Of a DNA stretch of 64,000 nucleotides, positions 44,625 to 52,801 are shown piece by piece (position 1 is the stretch's first letter; each line of letters starts with the position of its first letter). Made by a program: the position numbers and the translations under genes. The DNA comes from Littorina saxatilis (Eukaryota; Mollusca; Gastropoda; Littorinimorpha; Littorinidae): positions 21,952,666-22,016,665 of the forward strand of contig NC_090250.1 of NCBI RefSeq assembly GCF_037325665.1. Reading direction: 5' to 3'. The notes under the pieces were generated by a model. It worked only from the letters and a program-made list of their open reading frames with translations. It ran no database searches and was not told where the DNA came from.

Positions 44625-45408
44625 CTAATGCCTGTTGGAATTTATACTATTATAGTCACAATTCCGGGCTTAGCCTGATCCATTTAAAAACATTTTTTAG
44701 GCACTATAAGCACAACATTTGCTTCCCTAGCAACCGGCAACTAATACAAGCTTTATAATGCAGTGGGAATACAACAAATACAAACTATTGATAGGGCACA
44801 ATTATCATTACCAATTTACAATGTCTCTTTCAAACTTTAAACAATAAGACTCAAACTCATCATCACACACACCCCTATCATAAGAGAAGTCCCTCAAGAA
44901 CATGCAATGCGCTCTTATGCTGTCACACACTTACACACACACAGTGACACACACCTCCACACACACAGTGAAACACACACACACACACACACTCACCCCT
45001 ATCATAAGAGAAGTCTCTCATGAACATACAATGTGCTCTTAGTCTAATACTCTTATGCTGCCAACCACACACACACACACACGTACACACACACGTACAC
45101 ACACACGTACACACACACACACACTCACACCTATCATAAGAGAAGTCCCTCATGAACATACAATGTGCTGTTAGTCTAATACTCTTATGCTGCCAAACAC
45201 ACACACACACACACACAGTCACTCACCCCTTTCATAAGAGAAGTCCCTCATGAACATACAATGTGCTCTTATGCTGCCACACACACACACACTCACCCCT
45301 ATCATAAGAGAAGTCCCTCATGTACATACAATGTACTCTTGTACACACACACACTGCACCCCTATCATAAGAGAAGTCCCTCATGATCATACAATGTGCT
45401 CTTATGCT

Positions 45409-45477
<69 letters not shown>

Positions 45478-46083
45478 TCACCCCTATCATAAGAGAAGTC
45501 CCTCATAAAACATACAATGTGCTCTTAGTCTTACGCTACCACACACACACTCACCCCTTTCATAAGAGAAGTCCCTCATGAACATACAATGTGCTCTTAT
45601 ACTGCCCCCCACACACACACACTCACCCAAACACACACTCACCCCTATCATAAGAGAAGTCCCTCATGAACATACAATGTGCTCTTATACTGCCACACAC
45701 ACACACACACAAACACACCCAAACACACACTCACCCCTATCATAAGAGAAGTCCCTCATGAACATACAATGTGCTCTTATGCTGCCCCTTTCCCCCCCCC
45801 CCCACACACACACACACACAAACACACTCACCCAAACACACACTCACCCCTATCATAAGAGAAGTCCCTCATGAACATACAATGTGCTCTTATGCTGCCC
45901 CCCCCCCCCCACACACACACTCTCACCCCTATCAGTATCATAAGAGAAGTCCCTCATGAACATACAATGTGCTCTTATGCTGCCCCCCACACACACACAA
46001 ACACACACACACTCACCCAAACAAACACTCACCCCTATCATAAGAGAAGTCCCTCATGAACATACAATGTACTCTTATGCTGC

Positions 46084-46115
<32 letters not shown>

Positions 46116-46856
46116 CCCCCATCATAAGAGAAGTCCCTCATCATCAGTCATGAACATAAAATGTGCTCTTACGCTGCCCCACACTTACCCCCCCCCCCCC
46201 ACACACACCTATCATAAGAGAAGTCCCTCATGAACATACAATGTGCTCTTATGCTGCCACACATACACACACACTAACCCCTATCATAAGAGATTTAGTC
46301 CCTCAAGAACATGCAATGTGATCTTATGCTACCACACACACACTCATGCTATGAACAATAAGAGATCCACTCACTGGATGAGTCTGTATTGAAGGCCATG
46401 TAGACACAGCTGGCTTTGATGTGGTTGCCACATGAATGAGTTGCATTTCCCACAGGAACATCGTGAATGAGCTCCTGTTAGTGTTAACAAAACCAAGCAA
46501 GAAGTTTAAAAAAACCTGTCTGAGCAATACAAAATACAAAAAAACAAAAAAATTAATGACTACTTTGATTATTGTTCTTCATATAGGTAAATATGCTCCA
46601 GTAGTTGATCTCAAACAAAATTCAAGTTCATGTAAACCTACATCACACGCACACACACACACACTTTTTCCCAGCTTTAAAAAAGGTGGGTTTTTTTAAA
46701 TGGCATTGTACATGTAAGTACTATAATTCAGCACTCCACTGAGGGAGAACATTATTTCAGAGCAACTAATTGCACATGTATACATGTACTAACCTCTTTC
46801 TTTGGAAACTTTGGAGCAGCATTTTTATATTTGGAAACTTTGAATCTCCAAGCCAT
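15200..46856 (-). CDS. CORO7: Coronin-7 (CORO7/POD1), 25 coding exons
   Basis: Long coronin with two tandem WD40 propellers; family members act at the trans-Golgi and on F-actin. Exons, 5' to 3': 46794-46856, 46375-46474, 44365-44445, 43835-43905, 43297-43483, 42794-42918, 41531-41617, 40611-40687, 37757-37811, 37240-37297, 36506-36648, 35624-35869, 34582-34717, 33995-34173, 33405-33519, 32420-32512, 31218-31360, 26734-26838, 24551-24636, 19722-19860, 18794-19000, 17987-18122, 17314-17405, 15673-15759, 15200-15208. All junctions are GT-AG and phases agree, giving about 939 residues (human about 925) from MAWRFKVSKYKNAAPKF to EGVEDDEW-DD. I align it from memory with human CORO7 along its full length; no frameshift or missing exon is apparent. 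The last exon carries only two codons plus stop. Confidence 0.97.
15829..16852. mobile_element. pogo-like MITE, interrupted
   Basis: The ends are TACAGTGGAACTTGCGTTTT and GGGGGTTCTACTATA, i.e. CAGTRGAACCCC-type terminal inverted repeats next to TA, as in pogo-group Tc1/mariner elements. The body repeats AAAATCTGAGAAAA and GTCTTAAAAGGGGG segments and contains a G run near 16808. It lies between CORO7 exons 24 and 23. Confidence 0.65.
15885..16712 (+). mobile_element. CAAGTCGCG element inside a pogo-like MITE
   Basis: It starts CAAGTCGCGTAAGGCGAAAT and ends with the palindrome ATTTAGTCAAaacTTGACTAAAT. It shares the GTGACAGTGCCGCCTCAAC and ATGACGTCATCAAAGACATT blocks with the copies at 20768, 22356 and 25195. 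It splits the TIR element that starts near 15829 and resumes near 16713, with no target duplication beyond A residues. Confidence 0.85.
17314..17405 (-). other. CORO7: CORO7 exon 23, start of the acidic tail
   Basis: It encodes SEAPVEAPKPKKYDSFSVDT and then YKTDEMKKDE; exon 24 (15673-15759) adds LMSAMVGKLELSSEP and EGVEDDEW, and exon 25 adds DD. The lysine/glutamate segment followed by an acidic Trp-containing end matches the tail of coronin-7, which the family literature links to Arp2/3-type and ubiquitin-dependent regulation. The match is by family; the role here is inferred. Confidence 0.9.
18262..18424. repeat. Compound GT microsatellite
   Basis: About 160 bp of GT with GTAT and GTTT interruptions, in the intron between CORO7 exons 21 and 22. 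Open frames on both strands are low-complexity (Cys/Val, His/Thr) and are rejected. Confidence 0.92.
18580..18775. repeat. CAGA tetranucleotide microsatellite
   Basis: Runs of CAGACAGA with ATAT and CAAGA interruptions over about 190 bp, ending about 20 bp from the CORO7 exon 21 donor (18793). Confidence 0.9.
20046..20767. repeat. 36-bp minisatellite, block 1
   Basis: About 20 tandem units of AACAAAAAGGATAGCTTTCT + GTTCACAGTTCACAGC with C/A and A/G variants. Because 36 is a multiple of three and the unit lacks stops in several frames, long pseudo-ORFs (12-residue period) appear on both strands. It lies between CORO7 exons 19 and 20. Confidence 0.97.
20768..21636 (+). mobile_element. CAAGTCGCG element within the 36-bp array, copy 1
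   Basis: It runs from CAAGTCGCGTAAGGCGAAAA to the terminal palindrome around ACTTGACTAAATAT. It contains a CA microsatellite (about 21515-21568) just before the 3' end. It sits in the array at AACAA|AAAAAGG with no duplication longer than A residues. It is very similar to the copy at 22356-23211. Confidence 0.88.
21637..22355. repeat. 36-bp minisatellite, block 2
   Basis: About 20 further units of the same 36-bp repeat, in the same register as block 1 and resuming with AAAAAGGATAGC. One unit is shortened by three bases near 21810. Confidence 0.97.
22356..23211 (+). mobile_element. CAAGTCGCG element within the 36-bp array, copy 2
   Basis: It has the same boundaries, orientation and insertion site as the copy at 20768 and differs mainly in the CA tract and scattered bases. 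It may be an independent insertion or part of a segmental duplication of array plus element. Confidence 0.88.
23212..23356. repeat. 36-bp minisatellite, block 3
   Basis: Four units of the 36-bp repeat, ending at ACAACAACAA, where the next element begins. Confidence 0.95.
23357..24242 (+). mobile_element. CAAGAAGRGC element rich in TGACCTTGA motifs
   Basis: It begins CAAGAAGGGCAAAGCCCATA (a small GGGC/GCCC hairpin, then GACTCACATGC). It ends with a GGAC tandem run (about 24118-24198) followed by the hairpin GACTCAC...GTGAGTC. The interior carries nine TGACCTTGA/TCAAGGTCA nonamers. A relative with the same termini lies at 42120-42670. It interrupts the 36-bp array at the same position in the unit as the two preceding elements. 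Confidence 0.8.
24243..24510. repeat. Diverged tail of the 36-bp array
   Basis: The array resumes with AAAAAGGATAGCTTTCTG and passes into a variant with CACAAAGACACAAACAATAT units, also about 36 bp. It stops about 40 bp short of CORO7 exon 19 (24551). Confidence 0.85.
24931..25121. mobile_element. pogo-like MITE
   Basis: Ends CAGCAGAACCCCACTTTTAA and GGGGCGTTCCAGATCCACTG, with GGTCTTAAA repeats inside. It belongs to the CAGTRGAACCCC family seen at 15829, 35113, 40764, 51812, 53890 and 63658. No coding remnant. Confidence 0.6.
25195..26025 (+). mobile_element. CAAGTCGCG element, copy in CORO7 intron 18
   Basis: A near full-length copy from AAGTCGCGTAAGGCGAAATT to ACTTGACTAAATG, with a CA tract near 25930-25958 and the shared GACGTCATCAAAGACATTTA block. 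Confidence 0.87.
26282..26658 (-). mobile_element. tRNA-headed SINE with GAA tail
   Basis: On the minus strand: tRNA-like head (GCGCAGTGGTAAGACGTCGG; GAGTTCGAATCCCGG as B box), shared central block (AGTGCGCACGGAAAAGATTC) and a (GAA)n tail. It is flanked by GACCATAACCTC at 26270-26281 and 26659-26670, a perfect 12-bp target duplication. Confidence 0.93.
27395..28735. repeat. ~375-bp tandem repeat, 3.6 copies
   Basis: Units start near 27415, 27793, 28152 and 28553 with ACTGTCRGACTCATAAAAAC and repeat the blocks CACTGAACTCTTATTCCAT, AAAAGTTGCAACATTTTAAT and ACCACTTTACTATG. Divergence of about 10-20% between units shows that the array is old. It lies inside the TTAA-flanked element. Confidence 0.88.
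29240..31060. other. Rest of the TTAA-flanked element, low information
   Basis: Contains a CA tract (29515-29532), a CTTT tract (29653-29670), a GT tract (29748-29778), a G run (30236-30251) and an AT-rich end. I recognise no gene. A 120-codon open frame at 30222-30584 begins in a Gly/Ala low-complexity stretch and matches nothing I know. Confidence 0.4.
31655..32225. repeat. 63-bp minisatellite, about 9 units
   Basis: Tandem units built of GTGGGAGGATGGGAGACAAG, ACAGACAGGAAGAATATCAA and CTGGAACAACATGAGGTGAG. The length is a multiple of three, which opens a 21-residue-period frame on the minus strand. It is intronic, between CORO7 exons 16 and 17. Confidence 0.95.
32753..33116 (-). mobile_element. 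Family A retroposon in CORO7 intron 15
   Basis: Full-length copy on the minus strand, flanked by a perfect 12-bp duplication GCAAATGTAAAT (32741-32752 and 33117-33128). Confidence 0.94.
35113..35620. mobile_element. pogo-like MITE split by a SINE
   Basis: The ends are CAGTAGAACCCCCTTCATCA and GGGGGGTTCCAATGTA. GTCTTAAAATAAGGG-type blocks lie inside. It is interrupted at 35276-35595. The right end stops 4 bp from the CORO7 exon 12 boundary (35624), so that exon's donor lies within or beside the terminal repeat. Confidence 0.65.
35276..35595 (-). mobile_element. tRNA-Thr-like SINE, uninterrupted copy
   Basis: Minus strand: tRNA-like head near 35520-35590, body, and a tail of TTTG/CAAA repeats at 35276-35302. 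It is flanked by GGGGGTGGGGT (35265-35275 and 35596-35606), an 11-bp duplication. This copy defines the boundaries of the split copy at 2356-3172. Confidence 0.92.
36352..36440. repeat. CA-rich microsatellite
   Basis: ATGC then CA repeats with short interruptions, next to CORO7 exon 11 (donor near 36505). Open frames on both strands are low-complexity. Confidence 0.85.
37325..37566 (-). repeat. SINE fragment with AAGAT tail
   Basis: Starts with TAAGATAAGATAAGATAAG and shares GAGGTAACCCTCATGGAAAT and CCTGCATGCGTGTATTG with 1400-1590. It lacks a recognisable tRNA head. Confidence 0.65.
37868..38631 (-). mobile_element. GAA-tail SINE, internally rearranged
   Basis: Flanked by AATGCTCAACTT at 37856-37867 and 38632-38643 (perfect 12 bp), so the whole 764 bp behaves as one insertion. 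The 3' part of the SINE occurs twice (37868-37985 and about 38252-38380), separated by CATC/CAAT tandem runs and about 150 bp of unrelated sequence. The tRNA-like head is at about 38560-38630. Confidence 0.8.
38920..39757. repeat. 78-bp minisatellite, about 10.7 units
   Basis: Units of GTGACGAAAGAGCAGCCTAA, TTGTGACCAGCCAAGTGTGT, CACTACACTGCAACTGGCCT and GTCATGACAGTGGTACCT; identity between units is above 95%. The 26-codon period opens 275-305-codon frames on both strands, which are rejected as genes. It lies between CORO7 exons 8 and 9. Confidence 0.97.
39758..40125 (-). mobile_element. Family A retroposon inserted in the 78-bp array
   Basis: Full length on the minus strand. The flanks are TCACTACAC (39749-39757 and 40126-40134). 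Because the array sequence is known, the 9-bp duplication is unambiguous; after the element the array continues for about 30 bp. Confidence 0.95.
40764..41134. mobile_element. pogo-like MITE with internal tandem repeats
   Basis: Ends CAGTGGAACCCCCTGTTAAG and AAGAAGGGTTCCACAGTA. Between them a ~60-bp unit (CATTTAAAGACTAATTTTAT; TTGTTCATTACCTCTGTAAA) is repeated about five times. Confidence 0.75.
42120..42670 (+). mobile_element. CAAGAAGRGC element, second family member
   Basis: It starts CAAGAAGAGCAAACGCTCGA (small GAGC/GCTC hairpin, then GAGTCACTT). It ends with GGCCGGAC tandem repeats and the hairpin GAGTCACTT...AAGTGACTC. It contains GACCTTGAAAAAGGTCAAAG. The architecture matches 23357-24242 although the stem sequences differ. 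Confidence 0.72.
44542..44622. repeat. GA microsatellite
   Basis: About 80 bp of GA/GAAA, in CORO7 intron 2 near exon 3. Confidence 0.92.
44870..46345 (-). repeat. CA-rich 70-110-bp array with pseudo-exon-like units
   Basis: Sixteen units share a 47-bp core that, on the CORO7 sense (minus) strand, reads CATAAGAGCACATTGTATGT...CTTCTCTTATGATAGGG. Each core is preceded by TG repeats ending GGCAG and followed by GTGAGTGTG. CATAAGAG/CTCTTATG make an 8-bp inverted repeat within each core. The CA tracts between cores vary from about 8 to 60 bp. The array fills most of CORO7 intron 2. Confidence 0.9.
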
Positions 46857-47947
46857 GTTGGTGACTCCTCCCTGAAGCACATATATACATGTAGTGTTCC
46901 ATGCAAATATGTACAATACTCAATAGCATACCTTTAAGAATTAAATTTTTTAAAACCAATAATTTATAATTGGCAAGAACAAAAGCAATCAATGAAGAAA
47001 AATGAAGAAAAAAAATTCATAAAGACAAATTCAAGAATTGAATATATCATATATATATATATATATATATCAGGATACTTTCAGTAAAACTAAAAGATGC
47101 AGAATTGAGCAAAATTGGGGGGGGGGGGGGGGGGGGGGGAATCAACTGCCAAAAAATCAATCATGACATCAGGGTGAAACCTAAAAATGCTGCATCCTTT
47201 TGGCAGGATCACCTCAACAGGCACAGAAAGAGTTGCAATTTAACCAATTAATATTCATCACCTCTAATACTTATGCTGGACACATACAGAATAGTGATGA
47301 AGCGAACAAGGTCAAAAGATAGTTAATAAGACATAATGATAATGATAAACAAAATAAATCAGACAGAGGAAGAGGGTTTGATTTTTAATAGTTAAGTTAT
47401 GGTATCGATCTTCTCTCTGCACATGTATGCATACATGTCTCAGAATCAGATCTCCCAAAACCCACAAAAAGTATTTGTGAAATTCAGGACTTTTATGTTT
47501 CCAGACAGGTGATTTCACTCGAAAATTCAAATGATTTTTGCAGTAGCTCAATTTGGTGATTGATCAGTTTATGACTCATAGCTCTTCTCCTCTGAGTCTG
47601 AATCAGTGATTCATTTCTTACTGGCCAGATGGTTGAAATTACTTAAATTTGTGTGCAATTTAATTCCTTTTTCCATAAAGTTACCAACCATTCACGTAGC
47701 CAGAAAAAAAGAGTGCGGGAAACGAACAGAGAGAAGCGCCAATGCACACAATTACAAACTGCAAAACAGAGTCATTTTTACTTTCAATTTCATGCATTCT
47801 GTTTTGACTCAAACTCAAAGGCTCAGTTGAGTTGAGAGGGGCGTGTTTCATAGCAAGTCTGCAAATCTTTCAACCGCATTATTCATAACAGAATCTGTCT
47901 TACACAATGAGACACCAACGTGTTCTTATCTTAATCTGTTCGCTCAC
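46857..47947 (-). other. CORO7: CORO7 5' intron and leader region
   Basis: Upstream of the CORO7 ATG a 3' splice site (cttcag|GGAGGAGTCACCAAC, exon edge 46871) precedes only 15 leader bases, so the first coding exon is probably exon 2 of the mRNA. The stretch beyond is AT-rich with an AT run (47050-47070) and a G run (about 47117-47139) and holds nothing else that I recognise. Confidence 0.5.
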
Positions 47948-48075
47948 CAATCCAAGACAACAAGAGGTTCAAGTCTTCTTGTAAATCCGCTGTTTGCAAA
48001 GTTTTTGTCCTTCCTCCTTGGGTCTCAGAAGTGTTTCGTCGTCTGCCGGCTTTGGGTTATCTCCCTTCGAACTTC
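47948..48075 (-). other. CORO7: Putative non-coding first exon of CORO7
   Basis: On the minus strand ...CTTGGATTG|gtgagcg gives a good donor at 47948/47947, which would join the acceptor at 46871. The right boundary (transcription start) is a guess based on the ETS-like motifs at 48071-48093. No protein is encoded. Confidence 0.45.
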
Positions 48076-48321
48076 CGTTTCCTCCTCTTCCGGTGTGTTG
48101 TAAAGCTCAAAAGGATAACTAGGAAATGTAAACATTTCTCTAACATCTGAAAAGTTAGGACTACCATACAGAAATTCAGCGAGTTTTTATATCAAATATA
48201 ATCGGAAAGTTAATAAGATGCAAATCAATGCATTCAGCTGAATACCTTTGCCAATAACAGAATACAACTTTGACCTTTATTTGTCCCTTTCGGGTATCAG
48301 TCGGGAAACGTCTGGGAAAGC
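48060..48321. promoter_or_regulatory. Probable bidirectional CORO7-DNAJA3 promoter
   Basis: Two ETS/GABP-like cores lie close together (ACTTCCG near 48071 and CTTCCGG at 48087-48093). Such cores are typical of divergent housekeeping promoters without a TATA box. DNAJA3's ATG is at 48322 and the putative CORO7 leader donor at 47948, leaving this as the shared control region. Confidence 0.5.
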
Positions 48322-51300
48322 ATGGCTGCGCTGAGACGAGCACGATGGGGACTATCCGGCAAGGTCGTTGGAAAACAAACCGCAGACTCCTCGAAATGCC
48401 AGTCCCATGCAAATATCCTCTCCTCCGTCAGTCATTGTGCCCGCGGTACTTCCAATTCAGGCTTTCTCGGGGGTAAATGTATTATTAGCTGATCCTTTAG
48501 TTACATCATCCTATTTTCGATCTGTCCTAGGTGAAGGTTCTGCGTAATCGACAGCAAGGAACGCAAACCTGCAGGTCGCAATATATATATATATAATATT
48601 TTTTATTAAATTGAATATAGTAATTCAGGTATTGTGGTTGTTATTTTCAATACGCAGTCACGACTGCTGTCAAGCAGGCTTTGAAGACTAACACTAACAG
48701 TTACTATCACTAACACATCATCATCACTAACAGTAACAGCTCTAGAGTAGATCATATTCGTGCAGCTTTTGTAGACTTGACTTGATCAGTGGTTGAGGCC
48801 GTGAGAGCTGTTCAACGGTCCAAAGTTGATGAAAAAAAAAAGAGCGACGCAGGCAGTTACGCCTCAACCTCCTCAACAGGATCTCTGAGGGCCTGATCCC
48901 CGCACTCCCTCTAGACAAGTTTCTCACCCCCGCCGTGAGCGGACGGCGGAGAGTCATCCCCACAAGGTTCCAGGGGTATGAAAGCAGCAATATCATTGAG
49001 CGGCAAGCTGTAAACAACACACGAGGCTTCCGCATCCCCACCTGCAAGACAGACCAGTACAAGAACTCCTTCTTCGTACGGACAGTCGCAGAGTGGAATC
49101 AGCTGAGTGACGCAGACCTCCCAGCACGACCAGCCCAGCCAGCCAGCGCAGCATCTTCAGCGCTGAGACTGCCGTCATCAGGGCTGCCCCAACACTGACC
49201 ACCTACAGAGCTCAGTTTTTAACATTTTAATAAGTCACTAAGAGCGAAAAGACATTGATGTGACGGGACACAGTATATGTATATGACTTGTCCCACCAAA
49301 GTCAGGACTTTAATTGTATTCGAAATTATTGTATGCGCTCTCCCGCATCCGTTGCGAAGATGACCAACAGTGGTTCCTGCAACGTAACGAATCCAGATCC
49401 AGAAAACCACAAAAAGGTGGCAGTGTTAAAAAAATTTCTAGTCACCTTCTGGCACTCTAGTCTTGGTTTATTTTGAAGGTAGATTTTGTCAGTGTGCTTC
49501 CAGCCCTTGCTCCTATTGTGTGCCTTGTTGCTGCACTTGACATATGAATGCCCACTCGACGGCAATCGGGAATTGTGCGAGCAACTTCAATGATTACTTA
49601 TTTGCTTTGTATACTAAATATGTGTTTCTTTTATTCCTTTTTACAGGTGGTTTCTGCACACCATACCTGACAGTGACATGCGGTCGATGCATACATACAT
49701 CTTCCCCGAACCACGGAAAGGACTATTACAAAATACTTGGAGTCCCACGTAGTGCAGATGCTGGCGCTATCAAGAAAGCGTATTATCAGGTAATGCCTAC
49801 TTTATTGATTATTCACTGATGCTGTGGATCAAGCCATAGTTTAAAAAACCCAATGAAATAGAATAGATACAACATTATCCGCAGTAAAAATGCATCATGA
49901 AGAAATATTTGTTTGTACTTATTTGCATGACGGAACCTCTTTTTGTGATAGAGATGTGTTTTGTCCCCCATGGCCAATGCCAGCTAGAGATACAATAATC
50001 ACAGTTACTGCCTATATAAAACTCGCACTCTTGTTGAAATTACTTGACCTTTATGTTGGCTTTTGGCGTAACCAGTTCATGTGCAGTGCCTGAGCAAGTA
50101 ATTCCACCTCGCTTACTTGGTTTTTTTTCTCCCACCTATAACTAGAATGAGAGTTGCAATGTTCAACTCCTTCCACGAAAGTTGAAGAAACGTGGTATTT
50201 TTCTTAATAGATAGATGCCTGAAGTGTGGCTGAAAGCCCCAGTGGATCTGTGCATGTAAATGCGGGAAGACCTGACACTTTTAATTCATTTTCTCACTTG
50301 AATATTTTGTTGCAGTTAGCAAAGAAGTATCATCCTGATATGAACAAAGATGATCCAGATTCGGCAAAGAAATTCCAGGAAGTGTCTGAAGCCTATGAGG
50401 TATGGTTTACCGAATTTCAAGTTGGTGATTATTTTATCTGATACATCAGTCAGTGTGTTTTGTGTTATAACTTATACAGCTATGTAATAATACTTGTGAT
50501 GCCAGTAAAATTCCAGTATTTAATGAGCTCCAGACATCTTCAATATATATTAGACCTGTTTACCAGTACGATTTGGGCGTATTTTGTACGCCAAATTATT
50601 ATCGGTACGCAAATACGCGACACACGCACAAAATACGCATAAGAAAAAGTCTAGAATACGTTTTCCGGTGTTGGTGTGCTGATTACGGGATGGTACAACT
50701 GATACCGGTTTCGGTCGAAGGGAGATAACCATGACAGCGAGTCTTCAGCTGTGGAAACCTTGTTCAGTTGTTGGCACATGCGATCGTCTGGACAATCGTG
50801 GCAAAATGAAGCGGTAAAATGTGTCAGTTTCGGATGACTGTACTAAGTTTAAACGGCAGAAGCAGCAGATTTTCTTGGAGAAATATAAGAAAGAGCCAGG
50901 AATTGTGGAGTCTACTATGGGAAAAAGTCATGCACACTGCAAGTATTGTAAATCAGATTTCTCCGTTGCCAAGGTTGCTGCAAAGAAATCCGCTGAAAGC
51001 TGCCAATGAATTATGAAGTTCATTCCCGCAAAGCAAATCCTGCCAGAAGAAAAGGCTGTAGTCCGTGCTGAAGCAATGTGATGATTGTAAAAATGAACTT
51101 GCCACTGTCAACCTCAGATGTTATTTCACGAACTTCATCTTTTCATTATCAATCTGTTTGGAAGACACTGGTTATAATGCTATAAACTGACAGGTAAATA
51201 AAATTGTTTTATCCCAGTTGTATTGGAAGGAGTTAAATTCTGAAGGTGTTCACAAGACATGCTATTCTTACACAAACACGTTTGCACCCACGCGTACATT

Positions 51301-52764
51301 TTCCTTAGCCCATATGGCTTTGCTTGCAAAGTACACCAACTTTTTGAAAAATACACTCAACTTTTTGGGAAAGTACTCTTGCCTCGGGTTTAGGGTAAAC
51401 AGGTCTGATATATATTTGTCCTCGCTGTTTTTTTGTGCAAGAAAATGTTAGGTGTAGTTGATACAACACTTTACAACATTACCTGAATGTGGTATCAAAC
51501 AGAGATATATATTGTAAGGCTCATCATACACAAAATAACACCACAGCCACACACATAAAATATAAAATCACACCAAGTACATGAACTCACACACCTTCAC
51601 TCCATACATCTTATCACTTGCTTAGAAAAAATCGATTAACATAGGAATCGTAAATTTTAAGCCTGCAGAGCCCTTTTTCAATCTTTTTCCACCTAAGGCC
51701 AAAAAGCAAAAGTTGTATGTTTCTGGTAACATGGCTACAAAAAATAGGGTAGGTAGGTAGGGATTTTATTTTTTTATTTTTTTTTAGTCAGGGTAGAAAA
51801 TAACTACAGTAGAACTCCCCCTTAGCGACCCCCCTGTTTACGACCACCCCCTTTTTACGACCGATTTTGCTACCACGGATGCATTCTACTATATAATAAA
51901 CCCCCAGTGAACGACTCACCCCAAAACGCGACTTACGACCGAGCTCCTGGGGATAAATTACGACTTTCGCGCATTTGTAGTCGAGCAGACGAAAAGGCTC
52001 TTGCTCCTCGAACTATCGCGAGACGAAAAAAACACTAAATCTCACGCACGATAGAATCCGCGGCGACTTCCTTAGTAGTCAGGAAGACGCAAATCCTGTG
52101 TATCGTCAAGGATAATGACCCAAAACGCGACTTACGACCGAGCTTTTTGGGATGATTTACGACTTTTGCGCATATTTCTAGCAGACGAAAACACAACATG
52201 GTGGCTCTCGCTCCTCCAACTATCGCGAGAAGAAATAAAAACGAAATCTCGCGCGCGCGAGATCCTGATACATCCGGGTTTTTTCTGGACGCTATCTTGT
52301 CACGACGACTGTCTTGTTGACAAATGAAGATTCGCGAAAGAAAAAGAAAAGCGCCGACTCTTGAGTAGAGAGCTAATAAAGTAATCGCTAATCGAGCGAA
52401 ATGGCAATTCGCAGCGACTTCCTTGGGAGTCGGGAATACGAAAATCCTGTGTGTCAAGGATAATAACTCGGTGTTATCTAGATGGTGAGAAGGATAGCGA
52501 AGCGAAAGTACGCAAAGAGAGGTGCCTGTATGAAGACCTCAACAATCGTGGTCAAGTCTAGCTATGCAAGGGGACGAATCATTCATATGAGCGGAAAGAT
52601 GATTCGGGAGAAAAGTCGTTATGCTTTCTATCGAGTTAGGACATTCGGATTTTACTGGTTGTGCCACAATGTCAAATGTGCTTCACTCAGCGGGAAGCGA
52701 GCATTACGCCATGAGTAAATTTTCTTTGAAATTTGAGTTCAAGTTGTTCTGCTGTAATGTGTTT

Positions 52765-52801
<37 letters not shown>

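Larger units (their letters stand above)
37240..46856 (-). other. CORO7: CORO7 first WD40 propeller (exons 1-10)
   Basis: Coronin N-terminal motif: RFKVSKYKNAAPKF and HIKASCVYMAFNTD (residues 4-50). Blades follow: FVSDLDFSPFDDYMLATGSQ, IKVWLLP, IENVLWHPTAEGVLAVSTD, VKLFD, QNMSWRGNGSVMVTTCKDKK, WLGNTEFILSTGF, EREIKLWDNRN and ALMCFFDPDTSMAFLAGK. The HENxxD-type stretch of human is represented by GHQNVKD. Exons are short (55-187 nt) and phases vary. Confidence 0.94.
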
